Source of the DNA: Actinomycetota bacterium | GTDB lineage: Bacteria; Actinomycetota; Acidimicrobiia; Acidimicrobiales; JAJPHD01 | Length of the DNA: 64,000 nucleotides | Assembly (NCBI GenBank): GCA_021325455.1 | Contig: JAJPHD010000013.1 | Location: 17,979 to 81,978 of the forward strand | Direction of reading: 5' to 3' | In this document: piece by piece, positions 1 through 7,362 of the stretch | Numbering within the stretch: position 1 is the first letter of the stretch | How the letters are laid out: each line of letters opens with the position of its first letter | Program-made: the position numbers and the translations under genes | The notes under the pieces: model-generated | Databases searched by the model: none | The model's input: the letters and a program-made list of their open reading frames with translations, nothing else | What the model was told of the DNA's origin: nothing

Positions 1-1
1 C

Positions 2-385
2 ACCCATTCAGCCTTCGCCTACTTCGGCCAGTCCATGGCCGCCGCCGCCGGCCTGGGGGGGCTGTTCCTGCTCTCGGCCGTCCTGGGCCGCCCCATCATC
101 CAGCGCCTGGCCACCGACTTCTGCCCCCTTCCCCCCGCCCTGCTGGGACTGGCACCCGTTCGCCGCCTCATGGTTGGGCTCTCCTACATCTGGGGGGTGG
201 TGCTGGTCGTGGAGGCCGCCGGCGTGGCGGTGGCCTTCCTCAGCCTGCCCCTGCCTACCTTCGCGGCCGCCAACGCCGGCCTCTACTGGGGCCCCACCCT
301 GCTGGCGGCGGTGGGCTCGGGCGTCTGGTTCGTGCGCTCGGCCCGCCGGCACGGCATCCGGGTGAGCTTCCGGCCGGCGATGTAA
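2..385 (+). CDS. C-terminal fragment of an integral membrane protein (VC0807/DUF3159-like?)
   Basis: The frame is open at the left edge, so the gene begins outside the window; the ATG at 35 is probably internal. The visible 127 residues hold two or three hydrophobic segments, with short Arg-rich loops (PVRRLM, RSARRHGIR) of the kind left on the cytoplasmic side. The pattern recalls the VC0807/DUF3159 group of small polytopic proteins, but this is a resemblance only and the function is unknown. A GC hairpin (401-419) follows the stop. Confidence 0.5.
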   Translation, partial: THSAFAYFGQSMAAAAGLGGLFLLSAVLGRPIIQRLATDFCPLPPALLGLAPVRRLMVGLSYIWGVVLVVEAAGVAVAFLSLPLPTFAAANAGLYWGPTLLAAVGSGVWFVRSARRHGIRVSFRPAM

Positions 386-400
386 CCCTCAGGGCAGGTG

Positions 401-422
401 CCGGCACCGGAGGTGCCGGTTT
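401..422 (+). terminator. Hairpin after the first gene
   Basis: An 8-bp perfect stem (CCGGCACC / GGTGCCGG) with a 3-nt loop is followed by a short T run (TTT at 420-422). It lies 16 bases after the stop of the membrane-protein fragment and just before the next promoter. It is a plausible weak intrinsic terminator, although the T tract is short. Confidence 0.45.
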
Positions 423-426
423 ATCC

Positions 427-448
427 AAGTGAGTTGCGCAACCCACTT
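427..448. promoter_or_regulatory. Fur/Zur-type operator palindrome
   Basis: A 22-bp inverted repeat, AAGTG(A/G)GTTGC and its complement, pairs at 10 of 11 positions around 437/438. It ends 23 bases before the ATG of the Fur-family gene and lies directly upstream of a candidate -10 hexamer (TAACCT, 459-464). Its place fits an autoregulatory operator. That the Fur-family protein binds it is inference. Confidence 0.6.
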
Positions 449-458
449 GAAGATACGC

Positions 459-464
459 TAACCT
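459..464 (+). promoter_or_regulatory. -10 element of a leaderless promoter
   Basis: TAACCT is separated by 7 nt from the ATG at 472. This puts the expected transcript start on or next to the start codon, with no Shine-Dalgarno sequence in between. The same geometry recurs at many genes in this window. Confidence 0.45.
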
Positions 465-471
465 GTCCCTC

Positions 472-939
472 ATGGGCCGCCGACCCCGGGTGCCGGCCAT
501 CGTGGCCGAGGTGATGAGGGACCAGGAGCACCACGCCTGGACCCTGGAGGAGCTGGAGGCGGCCCTCGATGCCCGGGGCACCCCCGCCGACTTCTCCACC
601 GTCTTTCGGGCCATGGGGCGCCTGGAGGCCGAGGGGGTGGTGTGCAAGGTCGAGCTGGCCGACGGGCGGGCCCGCTACGAGCTGGGCACCGGGCACCACG
701 ATCACCTGCACTGCGAGTCCTGCGGGCGGCTCACCCCCCTGCCCTGCCGGGTGGTCGACGCCGCCGTGGCCGAGGTCGAGGCCGCCACCGGCTTCGCCGT
801 GAGCGGCCATCGCCTGGTGGTGACCGGAACCTGCCGCCCCTGCCAGTCGAGCGGGACCACCAGCGCCCGCCACCCTGCAGCCGAGGAGCCTGCCCAGCGG
901 GCCGCATCCCGTGAGGAGGCCACATGGCCGGGTCCATAA
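472..939 (+). CDS. Fur-family metalloregulator (Zur/Fur-like)
   Basis: This 155-residue protein has the Fur layout: an N-terminal winged helix (about residues 1-80, with a FSTVFRAMGRLEAEGVV recognition region), then a metal-binding dimer domain containing the GHHDHLHCESCG motif and a second CxxC (CRPC). The two Cys pairs are the usual structural zinc site, and the His cluster is the regulatory metal site. It is followed by, and overlaps, a metal-transporter-like gene and lies downstream of a 22-bp palindrome, so it probably represses its own operon according to metal supply. Zur is a fair guess because the target looks like a divalent-metal permease, but the metal cannot be read from the sequence. 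The last 25 residues are low-complexity and overlap the next gene. Confidence 0.85.
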   Translation: MGRRPRVPAIVAEVMRDQEHHAWTLEELEAALDARGTPADFSTVFRAMGRLEAEGVVCKVELADGRARYELGTGHHDHLHCESCGRLTPLPCRVVDAAVAEVEAATGFAVSGHRLVVTGTCRPCQSSGTTSARHPAAEEPAQRAASREEATWPGP

Positions 940-1838
940 ACCTGTGGGACCCCTCCCACGTGAGCGGGGTGGCCGTGCTCGTCACAGCCTTCCTGCTCGG
1001 CATCGTGCACGGGGTCACCCCCGACGAGCACACCTGGCCCATCACCTTCTCCTACGCCGTGGGCAGCTACTCGAGCCGCCGGGGCCTGCGCACGGGGCTC
1101 ACCTTCTCCCTGGCCTTCACCTTCCAGCGGGCCCTCACCGCCGAGCTCGCCTACCTGGGACTGGCGGGGCTGTTCACCATCGCCCCGCTGGACGACGCCA
1201 TCTATGTGGCGGTGGGAGCCCTCATGGTCGTGGGAGGGGTCATGATCCTGCGCCGGGGCCATCCCGTCCACGCCCACCTCACCGCCCTGGCCCGCCACGG
1301 CCACTCCGCCGACCCCGAGAGCACCCCGGCCTGGCTCGACGACCCCCGTCCCTGGATGCCCGCCGTGCACGGCTTCGTGGCCGGCTGGGGGTTCGGCGCC
1401 TTCGCCATCATCATCTACACGGTCCTCGCCCCCGCCATGCACTCCGCCGTCCTGGGATGGGTCCCAGGGGCGCTCTTCGGCCTCGGGACCACGGTGGTGC
1501 AGGCCCTCGGGGGGGCCGCCTTCGGCTGGTTCATGTCCCGCCGGGGCCTCACCCCCGACGCCCTGCGCCAGGTGGCCCTGCTCACCGCCGCCCGGACCCT
1601 CAAGTGGGGCGGGGTGGCCTTCGTGGCCGCCGGGCTGCTCGGCCTCACCTTGCCCCGCCTGGCCGGGGCGAGCCTGGCCACCGGCATCCACGTGCACAAC
1701 CTGGACACCATCGGGCTGCCCCTGGCCCTGGTCGTGCTCACCGTCCTCGGGGTGGGAGGGGGCACCCTCGTCACCCAGGTGCGCGCCTGGAGCCGAAGGG
1801 CCCCGAAGGACCTCACCGGCCCGGCCCCCACCCGCTGA
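924..1838 (+). CDS. NicO/UreH-like metal transporter
   Basis: A 304-residue polytopic membrane protein with about six or seven hydrophobic helices. Near the N-terminus it has HGVTPDEHTWP, a His-x4-(D/E)H signature resembling the metal-selecting HX4DH motif of NiCoT/NicO permeases, and later a GFVAGWGFGAF motif shared by related transporters. A His-rich loop (HPVHAHLTALARHGHS) lies between the two halves. The start overlaps the end of the Fur-family gene by 16 bp, so the two are translationally coupled. Transport of Zn, Ni or Co is the likely role, and the direction is unknown. A relation to the TauE/DsbD-like exporters is the alternative. Confidence 0.65.
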   Translation: MAGSINLWDPSHVSGVAVLVTAFLLGIVHGVTPDEHTWPITFSYAVGSYSSRRGLRTGLTFSLAFTFQRALTAELAYLGLAGLFTIAPLDDAIYVAVGALMVVGGVMILRRGHPVHAHLTALARHGHSADPESTPAWLDDPRPWMPAVHGFVAGWGFGAFAIIIYTVLAPAMHSAVLGWVPGALFGLGTTVVQALGGAAFGWFMSRRGLTPDALRQVALLTAARTLKWGGVAFVAAGLLGLTLPRLAGASLATGIHVHNLDTIGLPLALVVLTVLGVGGGTLVTQVRAWSRRAPKDLTGPAPTR

Positions 1839-1842
1839 GGCT

Positions 1843-3189
1843 ATGACCGAGGAGCCGGCCCCCGACCAACCCCCGCCCGAGCAGCATCCCATCCTGAGGA
1901 CCCCCCTCTCGGAGGGGGCGCCGGCCCCCCGCCGGCGGCCCGGACCGCTGCGCCTCGGGCGCAACGTGAACGTGGCCACCCTGGCCCGGGTGTCCATGAG
2001 CGCGGCCCGGGCCCTGGCCGGCGTGGTCGTGCCCGTGTACCTGGCCTCGGTGGGCTACAGCGCCCTGAGGCTGGGCCTTCTCTTCGTGGTGGCGGGCGTG
2101 GCGTCGGCCCTGCTCTCCACCACAGTGGGGTTCCTCTCGGACCGCCTCGGGCGCAAGGCCTTCATGGTGGCCGTCCCCCTCCTGGCCACCCTGGGCGGGG
2201 TGGCCTTCGCCCTCACCCTCAACCCGGTGGCCATCTTCGCCGGCGCCGCCCTCGGCTCGTTCGGCCGGGGCGGTGGGGCCGGCGGGGGGACGGTGGGTCC
2301 CTACGCCCCCGCCGAGCAGGCCCTGGTGGCCGAGTCGGTACCCGCTGCCAGGCGCAACAGCGCCTTTGGATGGCTCGGGTTCGGCTCCTCGGTCGGGGCC
2401 GTGGCCGGCAGCGCCGTGGTCGTCGGCCTGGTCCCGGGCCATCCCTCGGCAGCCCATGCCATGGCCGCCTACCGCCCTGCCTTCGTGGCCCTGGCGGCGT
2501 GCGCCTTCCTGGCCTCGGTGCTCGGGCTTCTCCTTCGCGAGATACGGCCTTGCTCCCCCACCCCCCACCCCCGATCGCACCGGCCCCTCCTCCCCCGGGC
2601 ATCCCGCGGCCTGCTCTACCGGCTGTGGATCACCAACGCCATCAACGGCACGGCGGTGGGCATGTTCGGGCCCTTCGTCTCCTACTGGTTCTACCGCCGC
2701 TTCGGGGTGGGGGCGGGGACCATCGGGGAGCTGTACGCCATCATCAACGCCTCCACCACCGTGGCCAACCTGGCGGCGCCTGTCGTGGCCCGGCGCCTGG
2801 GCCTGATCCGGTCCTCGACGCTCTTCCGCATAGCCCAGTCGGTCCTGCTCGTGCCCATGGTGCTGGCTCCCAGCTTCGCCGTGGCGGGCGCCATCTACCT
2901 AGTCCGCATGATGGCCCAGAGGGCCTCCATGCCCCTCCGCCAGTCATACGTCATGGCCCAATCCGATCCCGCCGAGCGGGCCAGGGTGGCTGCCCTGGCC
3001 CAGCTCCCGACCCAGGGGACGACAGCAGCCTCTCCGGCCGCAGCGGGAGAGCTGTTCGACCACGTGGCCCTGGCCGCCCCCTTCCTGGCCGGCGCCGCCC
3101 TCCAGCTCACCAACGCCATCGTGTACTACGCCTTCTTCCGGCGGCGACCTCCGGAGGAGGAATTGGCCCGGGCAGCAGGGTCCTCATAG
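1843..3189 (+). CDS. MFS transporter
   Basis: A 448-residue major facilitator protein with twelve predicted helices. The loop between helices 2 and 3 carries the MFS signature (GFLSDRLGRKAF). A proline-rich cytoplasmic N-terminal tail precedes helix 1, and a Pro/Arg-rich central loop separates the two six-helix halves. It begins 4 bp after the NicO-like stop, so it is the third gene of the Fur-family operon. The substrate is unknown; the context suggests metal or metallophore efflux, but this is inference only. Confidence 0.8.
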   Translation: MTEEPAPDQPPPEQHPILRTPLSEGAPAPRRRPGPLRLGRNVNVATLARVSMSAARALAGVVVPVYLASVGYSALRLGLLFVVAGVASALLSTTVGFLSDRLGRKAFMVAVPLLATLGGVAFALTLNPVAIFAGAALGSFGRGGGAGGGTVGPYAPAEQALVAESVPAARRNSAFGWLGFGSSVGAVAGSAVVVGLVPGHPSAAHAMAAYRPAFVALAACAFLASVLGLLLREIRPCSPTPHPRSHRPLLPRASRGLLYRLWITNAINGTAVGMFGPFVSYWFYRRFGVGAGTIGELYAIINASTTVANLAAPVVARRLGLIRSSTLFRIAQSVLLVPMVLAPSFAVAGAIYLVRMMAQRASMPLRQSYVMAQSDPAERARVAALAQLPTQGTTAASPAAAGELFDHVALAAPFLAGAALQLTNAIVYYAFFRRRPPEEELARAAGSS

Positions 3190-3230
3190 GATTCACATCC
3201 AGATCTCAGGAACCTTCCAGCATCCCGTCA

Positions 3231-3236
3231 TACCCT
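3231..3236 (+). promoter_or_regulatory. -10 element, leaderless promoter of the arylsulfotransferase-like gene
   Basis: TACCCT is followed by exactly 6 nt and then the ATG at 3243, with no Shine-Dalgarno sequence. This supports 3243 as the start codon and separate transcription from the upstream MFS gene. Confidence 0.45.
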
Positions 3237-3242
3237 TTGCCC

Positions 3243-4880
3243 ATGACCGCTCCCCGTTTCAGCCGCCGGAGCCTGCTCGCCACCTCGGCCAAGGTGGGGG
3301 CGGGGGCGGCCGCCATGACCGCCGGACTGGCCGGCGGGGGCTTCTTCCAGGGTGGCCCGGCCAGCACGGTGCCCAGCTCGTCACGGCGGTCTGCGGGCCG
3401 GACCCGGCCCCGGACCGTGGCCACCACCGACCTGCGCTCGCCGCCCGCTCCCCCCGGCGTGCAGAGGTTCGTGAGCCGGCCCGACCTCACCCCCCCTCAG
3501 GTGAGGGTGATCCGTTCCGAGGCCTACAGGGACCAGGAGCCGGAGCTCCCCCGCTACCTGTTCCTCTCGCCCGACCCCATCAACGTCAAGGGGCCCATCG
3601 GAGCCATGATCGTGGACACCGGGGGCGACCTGGTCTGGTGGTCGGTACCGCCCCACGGCGTCCCCTTCAACCTGCGGCCCCAGACCTACGACGGCCAGAC
3701 CGTCCTCACCTACTGGCAGGGGGACTTCATTGCCGGCCACGGCGAGGGCTATTACGTGATGCTGGACACCACGTACCGGCCCAGCCGCCACAGCCCGGTC
3801 AAGGCCGGCAACGGGCTGCAGGGCGACCTGCACGAGTTCCTCATCACCCCCTACGGCAGCGCCCTGCTCACCTGCTACTACGAGCACCAGGGCGTCTACC
3901 AGTGCGCCGCCCAGGAGGTGGACATCGCCACGGGCGAGGTCAAGTTCCAGTGGGACACCCTGCACAACGTGAGCCTGGCGGAGTCCTACCAGCCCAAGCC
4001 CTCCAAGGGCGCCTACGACTTCTTCCACATCAACTCCATCGACCTCTGGCCGGCCCGGGTCGCCCCTTACCACCAGGACCTGCTGGTGAGCGGGCGCAAC
4101 GTGTGGGCCGCCTACCGCATATCGAGGGACCGCCCGGGGGGGCGGATCGTGTGGAAGCTCTCGGGCAACCCGACGGGCAAGGGCCCCCACGGCGGGTCGT
4201 TCCGCATGGGCAAGAACACCAACTTCGAGTGGCAGCACGACGTGCTGGCCCTCCCTGACGGCTCGGGGGTGAGCATCTTCGACGACGCCGAGGGGCCGCC
4301 GTCCCCTGAGAAGCAGGCCCGGGGCCTGATCCTCAACATGGACCAGCGCACTCGGTCGGTGACCCTGCGCCACCAGTTCTTGCATACCAGCACCCCGGGC
4401 GGGGTCCAGGTCCCCTTCGAGGGCAACGTCCAGCTCCTTCCCAACGGGGGCTACCTGGTGGGCTGGGGGGGCGTGCCCTTCGTGTCGGAGTACGGGCCCC
4501 CCGGCGGCGACGTGAACGGGACCATGGACCTCGACCTCCAGCTGCCCGAGCACTACAGCTCCTACCGGGCCTACCTCTACGACTGGACGGGGCGCCCTCC
4601 CGACAGCGAGCTGGCTCTCACGGTGCTGCCCGGCCCCTCCTCGGGCCAGTACGTGGCCCACGTCAGCTGGAACGGGGCCACCGAGGTCGACTCCTGGTCG
4701 CTGCATGCCGGCTCGTCCCACTCCTCGAGCCTCCCCGAGGTGGCGGCGGCCGCCCGCACGGGCTTCGAGACCGTCATCCCGGTGGACCTTTCCGGATCGT
4801 CCCTTGACTTCCAGGTGACGGCTCTGGACCGGGAGGGGCGCCCCCTGGCCACCTCCCGGCGGGCTCAACCGCCATCCTGA
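3243..4880 (+). CDS. Tat-exported arylsulfotransferase (ASST) family protein
   Basis: 545 residues. The start was chosen at 3243 because it gives a clear Tat signal (SRRSLLATS, then an Ala/Gly-rich hydrophobic stretch) and follows a -10 hexamer at leaderless spacing. The mature part matches the arylsulfotransferase beta-propeller family: LSPDPINVKGPIGAMIVDT, DLVWWSVPP, an HxxH-like GHGEGYYVMLDT blade, DLHEFLITPYGSALLTCYY and NTNFEWQHDVLALPDGS. The conserved His residues (DLHEF, EWQHD) fit the catalytic His positions of the family. Such proteins act outside the cytoplasm and move sulfate between phenolic compounds, but many members are uncharacterised. Its 3' end overlaps the convergent MFS gene by 107 bp. 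Confidence 0.8.
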   Translation: MTAPRFSRRSLLATSAKVGAGAAAMTAGLAGGGFFQGGPASTVPSSSRRSAGRTRPRTVATTDLRSPPAPPGVQRFVSRPDLTPPQVRVIRSEAYRDQEPELPRYLFLSPDPINVKGPIGAMIVDTGGDLVWWSVPPHGVPFNLRPQTYDGQTVLTYWQGDFIAGHGEGYYVMLDTTYRPSRHSPVKAGNGLQGDLHEFLITPYGSALLTCYYEHQGVYQCAAQEVDIATGEVKFQWDTLHNVSLAESYQPKPSKGAYDFFHINSIDLWPARVAPYHQDLLVSGRNVWAAYRISRDRPGGRIVWKLSGNPTGKGPHGGSFRMGKNTNFEWQHDVLALPDGSGVSIFDDAEGPPSPEKQARGLILNMDQRTRSVTLRHQFLHTSTPGGVQVPFEGNVQLLPNGGYLVGWGGVPFVSEYGPPGGDVNGTMDLDLQLPEHYSSYRAYLYDWTGRPPDSELALTVLPGPSSGQYVAHVSWNGATEVDSWSLHAGSSHSSSLPEVAAAARTGFETVIPVDLSGSSLDFQVTALDREGRPLATSRRAQPPS

Positions 4881-6060
4881 GCGGAGCCGGCTGGAGCTGG
4901 CGCCCCAGCAGGCCGGCCAGGCCCAGGGCGACCACCCCCACCAGGGCCAGGACCGAGAAGGCAGCGGCGGGGTCCCCCTGCAGGCCCTGCACCACCAGGG
5001 CCACCACGATGCCCCCGGCGTTCCCCGACAGCCACAGGAAGGCCGTGGCCGTCCCGCCGGCACTCCCGGCCCGGCGCTCGGCCAGCTCCAGGACGACGGG
5101 CAGGTCGGGCAGCACCAGCAGCCCGATCACGACCAGGGCGCCGGCGGCGGTGCCCAGGCCGGGGCGGGCGGCCATCAGGGCGCACCCGGCCGCCATGGCC
5201 ACCGCCGAGAGCCCGATGGCCTGGGGCTGGAGCCGGCGGGACGCCACGAGCGGCGGGATGGCGGCGCAACCTGCCACCCCCGCCACCACCATGGCCACCA
5301 GGACGCTGTCGGTGCCCGAGGCGCTGACCCCCGCCGGCTTGAGAAGGGCCTCCACCCAGGTGGCCAGGGCGATGAAGACGCCGAAGCCGAGGAACACCAT
5401 GGCGGCCAGGTTGCGCAGCACCCGGTCGGACCACAGGTCCCTCATGGCCCCGGCGGTAGCTCCCACGTCGGCTGCCTGGGGGGCGTGCAGGGGGCGGCCG
5501 AGGGAGACGACCAGCACGCCGGCCGCGGCCAGGCTGTAGGCCGCGCTCACGACCAGGACCAGGTCCAGGCGGCCTGCCCCCAGGGCCCCGCCCAGCACGA
5601 AGGCCTCTATGAAGCCGAGGAAGGTCCCCGCCGAGCACACGGCGATGCCGGCCGGGCGCTGGGGCTCGGCCAGGTAACGGGTGGCGACGCCCGTCAGGGC
5701 GTTGAGGACGGCCGGCTGGGCCACCGCCACCAGGAGCTGGCCGGCCAGCAGGAAGGGGTAGCTCCCTCCCCCTCCCAGGCGCACCAGGGCCCCGGCCGCC
5801 GTCAGCCCCGCCCCCGCCGCCAGCGTGGGGCGGAACCAGCGGTCAAGGGCCCGCCCGGCCGGCAGGGCCAGCACCACGTAGACGAGCGGGAAGACCTCGG
5901 AAAGCCATCCGATGTCGGACGCGGACACGCCCAGGTGAGCGGCTGCCCCGGTCGTGACGGGGGTGAAGTTGAGCCACAGCATCTGGTTGGCCGAGGCGAG
6001 GAGGCCGAAGCCGCCGATGGGCAGCCAGCGGCTGGCGGGAGGACCGGGGCGAGCGGCCAT
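4774..6060 (-). CDS. MFS transporter (CynX/NimT-like)
   Basis: 428 residues with twelve hydrophobic helices. FPLVYVVLALPAGRALDRWF covers the helix 2-3 signature region, here a variant of the usual GxxxDRxGR. It starts at the ATG whose first base is 6060, six bases after a CATACT hexamer read on this strand, so the transcript is probably leaderless. It is divergent from the racemase-like gene, with only 33 bp between their likely starts. The last 35 or so residues are charged and proline-rich and overlap the arylsulfotransferase-like gene on the other strand, so the true stop may have drifted. The substrate is unknown. Confidence 0.8.
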   Translation of the reverse strand: MAARPGPPASRWLPIGGFGLLASANQMLWLNFTPVTTGAAAHLGVSASDIGWLSEVFPLVYVVLALPAGRALDRWFRPTLAAGAGLTAAGALVRLGGGGSYPFLLAGQLLVAVAQPAVLNALTGVATRYLAEPQRPAGIAVCSAGTFLGFIEAFVLGGALGAGRLDLVLVVSAAYSLAAAGVLVVSLGRPLHAPQAADVGATAGAMRDLWSDRVLRNLAAMVFLGFGVFIALATWVEALLKPAGVSASGTDSVLVAMVVAGVAGCAAIPPLVASRRLQPQAIGLSAVAMAAGCALMAARPGLGTAAGALVVIGLLVLPDLPVVLELAERRAGSAGGTATAFLWLSGNAGGIVVALVVQGLQGDPAAAFSVLALVGVVALGLAGLLGRQLQPAPLRMAVEPAGRWPGGAPPGPEPSPGSQGTIRKGPPG

Positions 6061-6093
6061 CGCAGCAGTATGGACCAAGATAGGGTTCGGCTG
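6061..6093. promoter_or_regulatory. Compact divergent promoter, both genes leaderless
   Basis: Minus strand: CATACT (6072 to 6067) lies 6 nt from the ATG at 6060. Plus strand: TAGGGT (6081-6086) lies 7 nt from the ATG at 6094. No Shine-Dalgarno sequence fits in either direction. The whole control region is only 33 bp, so the -35 regions must lie inside the opposing genes. Confidence 0.45.
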
Positions 6094-7362
6094 ATGCCTC
6101 CCCCCGCCCTGGCCCGCCCGAGCCCGAGCCCGACCGGGGCTGCCCCCGCCCCGGTGGTCGTCCCCCCGGAGGCCCTCTTCACCCGCCTCGAAGCCGCCAC
6201 GGCCGGCCTCGACCCGCCCCTGGCGGCCGTGGACCTGGCGTCGTTTGACGCCAATGCCCTTGACCTGGCCCGGAGGGCCGGGGGCCTCCCGGTGCGGGTG
6301 GCCACCAAGTCCGTGCGCTGCCGGCACCTGCTGGAAAGGGTCCTGGCCGTCCCCGGCTTCCGGGGGGTGATGGCCCACTCCCTGGCCGAGGCCCTCTGGC
6401 TGGCCCGGGGTCCCGGAGGCCTCCCCGACGTGCTGATGGGCTACCCCAGCGCCGACCGGCGGTCGCTTGGCGAGCTGGCCTCCGACGAGCTGGCCGCCTC
6501 CCGGGTCACGATCATGGTCGACTCGCCCGATCAGCTCGACCTGGTCGACTCCGTTGCCCCTCCGTCCCGGAGGCCCCCCATCCGGGTGTGCCTGGACATC
6601 GACGCCTCCTTGCGGATGGCCGGCGGCCGGGTGCACCTGGGGGTCCGCCGCTCGCCCGTCCACCTGGCCTCCGAGGCCGAGGCCCTGGCCAGGGCGGTGG
6701 TCGGGAGGCGGGGGTTCTCCCTCGTGGGGGTCATGGCCTACGAGGCCCAGATAGCAGGGGTGGCAGATCGCCCTCCCGGGCGCCCCTTGCGGGCCATGGC
6801 CGTGCGGGCCATGCAGGCGGCCTCGGCTGCCGAGCTGGCCCGGAGGAGGGGGGCGGTGGTGGCCGCCGTGTCCAAGGTGTCACCCCTCGAGCTGGTCAAC
6901 GGGGGCGGCACCGGCAGCCTGGAGAGGACCGCCGCCGACCCTGCCGTCACCGAGCTGACAGCTGGCTCCGGGCTGTTCGGCCCGGCCCTGTTCGACCATT
7001 ACCGCGCCTTTCGCCCCTACCCGGCCGCCCTCTTCGCCCTGCCCGTGGTGCGCCGGCCCGACCAGGGGACGGTCACGGTGGCGGGCGGGGGCTGGGTGGC
7101 CTCGGGGGCGGCCGGAGCCGATCGCCTCCCGGTCCCGGTGTGGCCCGAGGGGCTCCAGCTCACCCGGGCCGAGGGGGCAGGCGAGGTCCAGACCCCCCTG
7201 CGCGGGACGGGAGTGAGCAGCCTGCGGGTGGGGGACCGGGTGTGGTTCCGGCATGCCAAGGCTGGAGAGCTGTGCGAGCACGTGTCGGCCCTCCACCTGG
7301 TGGGCGAGGGGGAGGCCCGGGCGGTCCCCACCTACCGGGGGGAGGGCCAGGCCTTCGTGTGA
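6094..7362 (+). CDS. PLP enzyme of the amino-acid deaminase/aldolase (alanine racemase N-domain, D-threonine aldolase-like) family
   Basis: 422 residues (start at 6094; an in-frame ATG at 6070 is possible). The N-terminal half is a type III PLP barrel: PVRVATKSVRC contains the lysine expected to hold PLP, followed by barrel strands such as GVMAHSLAEA, RVCLDIDASL and GVMAYEAQIAG. The C-terminal part (VNGGGTGSLERT, then a beta domain ending ELCEHVSALHLV) resembles D-threonine aldolase/D-serine dehydratase-type proteins, with a His and a Cys (FRHAKAGELCEH) near the site where those enzymes bind a metal. It overlaps the FAD oxidase by 4 bp (GTGA), and the same pairing is known in other actinomycetes. 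The substrate is not known. Confidence 0.75.
   Translation: MPPPALARPSPSPTGAAPAPVVVPPEALFTRLEAATAGLDPPLAAVDLASFDANALDLARRAGGLPVRVATKSVRCRHLLERVLAVPGFRGVMAHSLAEALWLARGPGGLPDVLMGYPSADRRSLGELASDELAASRVTIMVDSPDQLDLVDSVAPPSRRPPIRVCLDIDASLRMAGGRVHLGVRRSPVHLASEAEALARAVVGRRGFSLVGVMAYEAQIAGVADRPPGRPLRAMAVRAMQAASAAELARRRGAVVAAVSKVSPLELVNGGGTGSLERTAADPAVTELTAGSGLFGPALFDHYRAFRPYPAALFALPVVRRPDQGTVTVAGGGWVASGAAGADRLPVPVWPEGLQLTRAEGAGEVQTPLRGTGVSSLRVGDRVWFRHAKAGELCEHVSALHLVGEGEARAVPTYRGEGQAFV

Noticed and set aside
702..1997. Long minus-strand open frame opposite the Fur/NicO genes
   Set aside because: Composition (Gly/His/Gln/Glu-rich) is that of an antisense shadow in high-G+C DNA; the plus-strand genes have clear family motifs.
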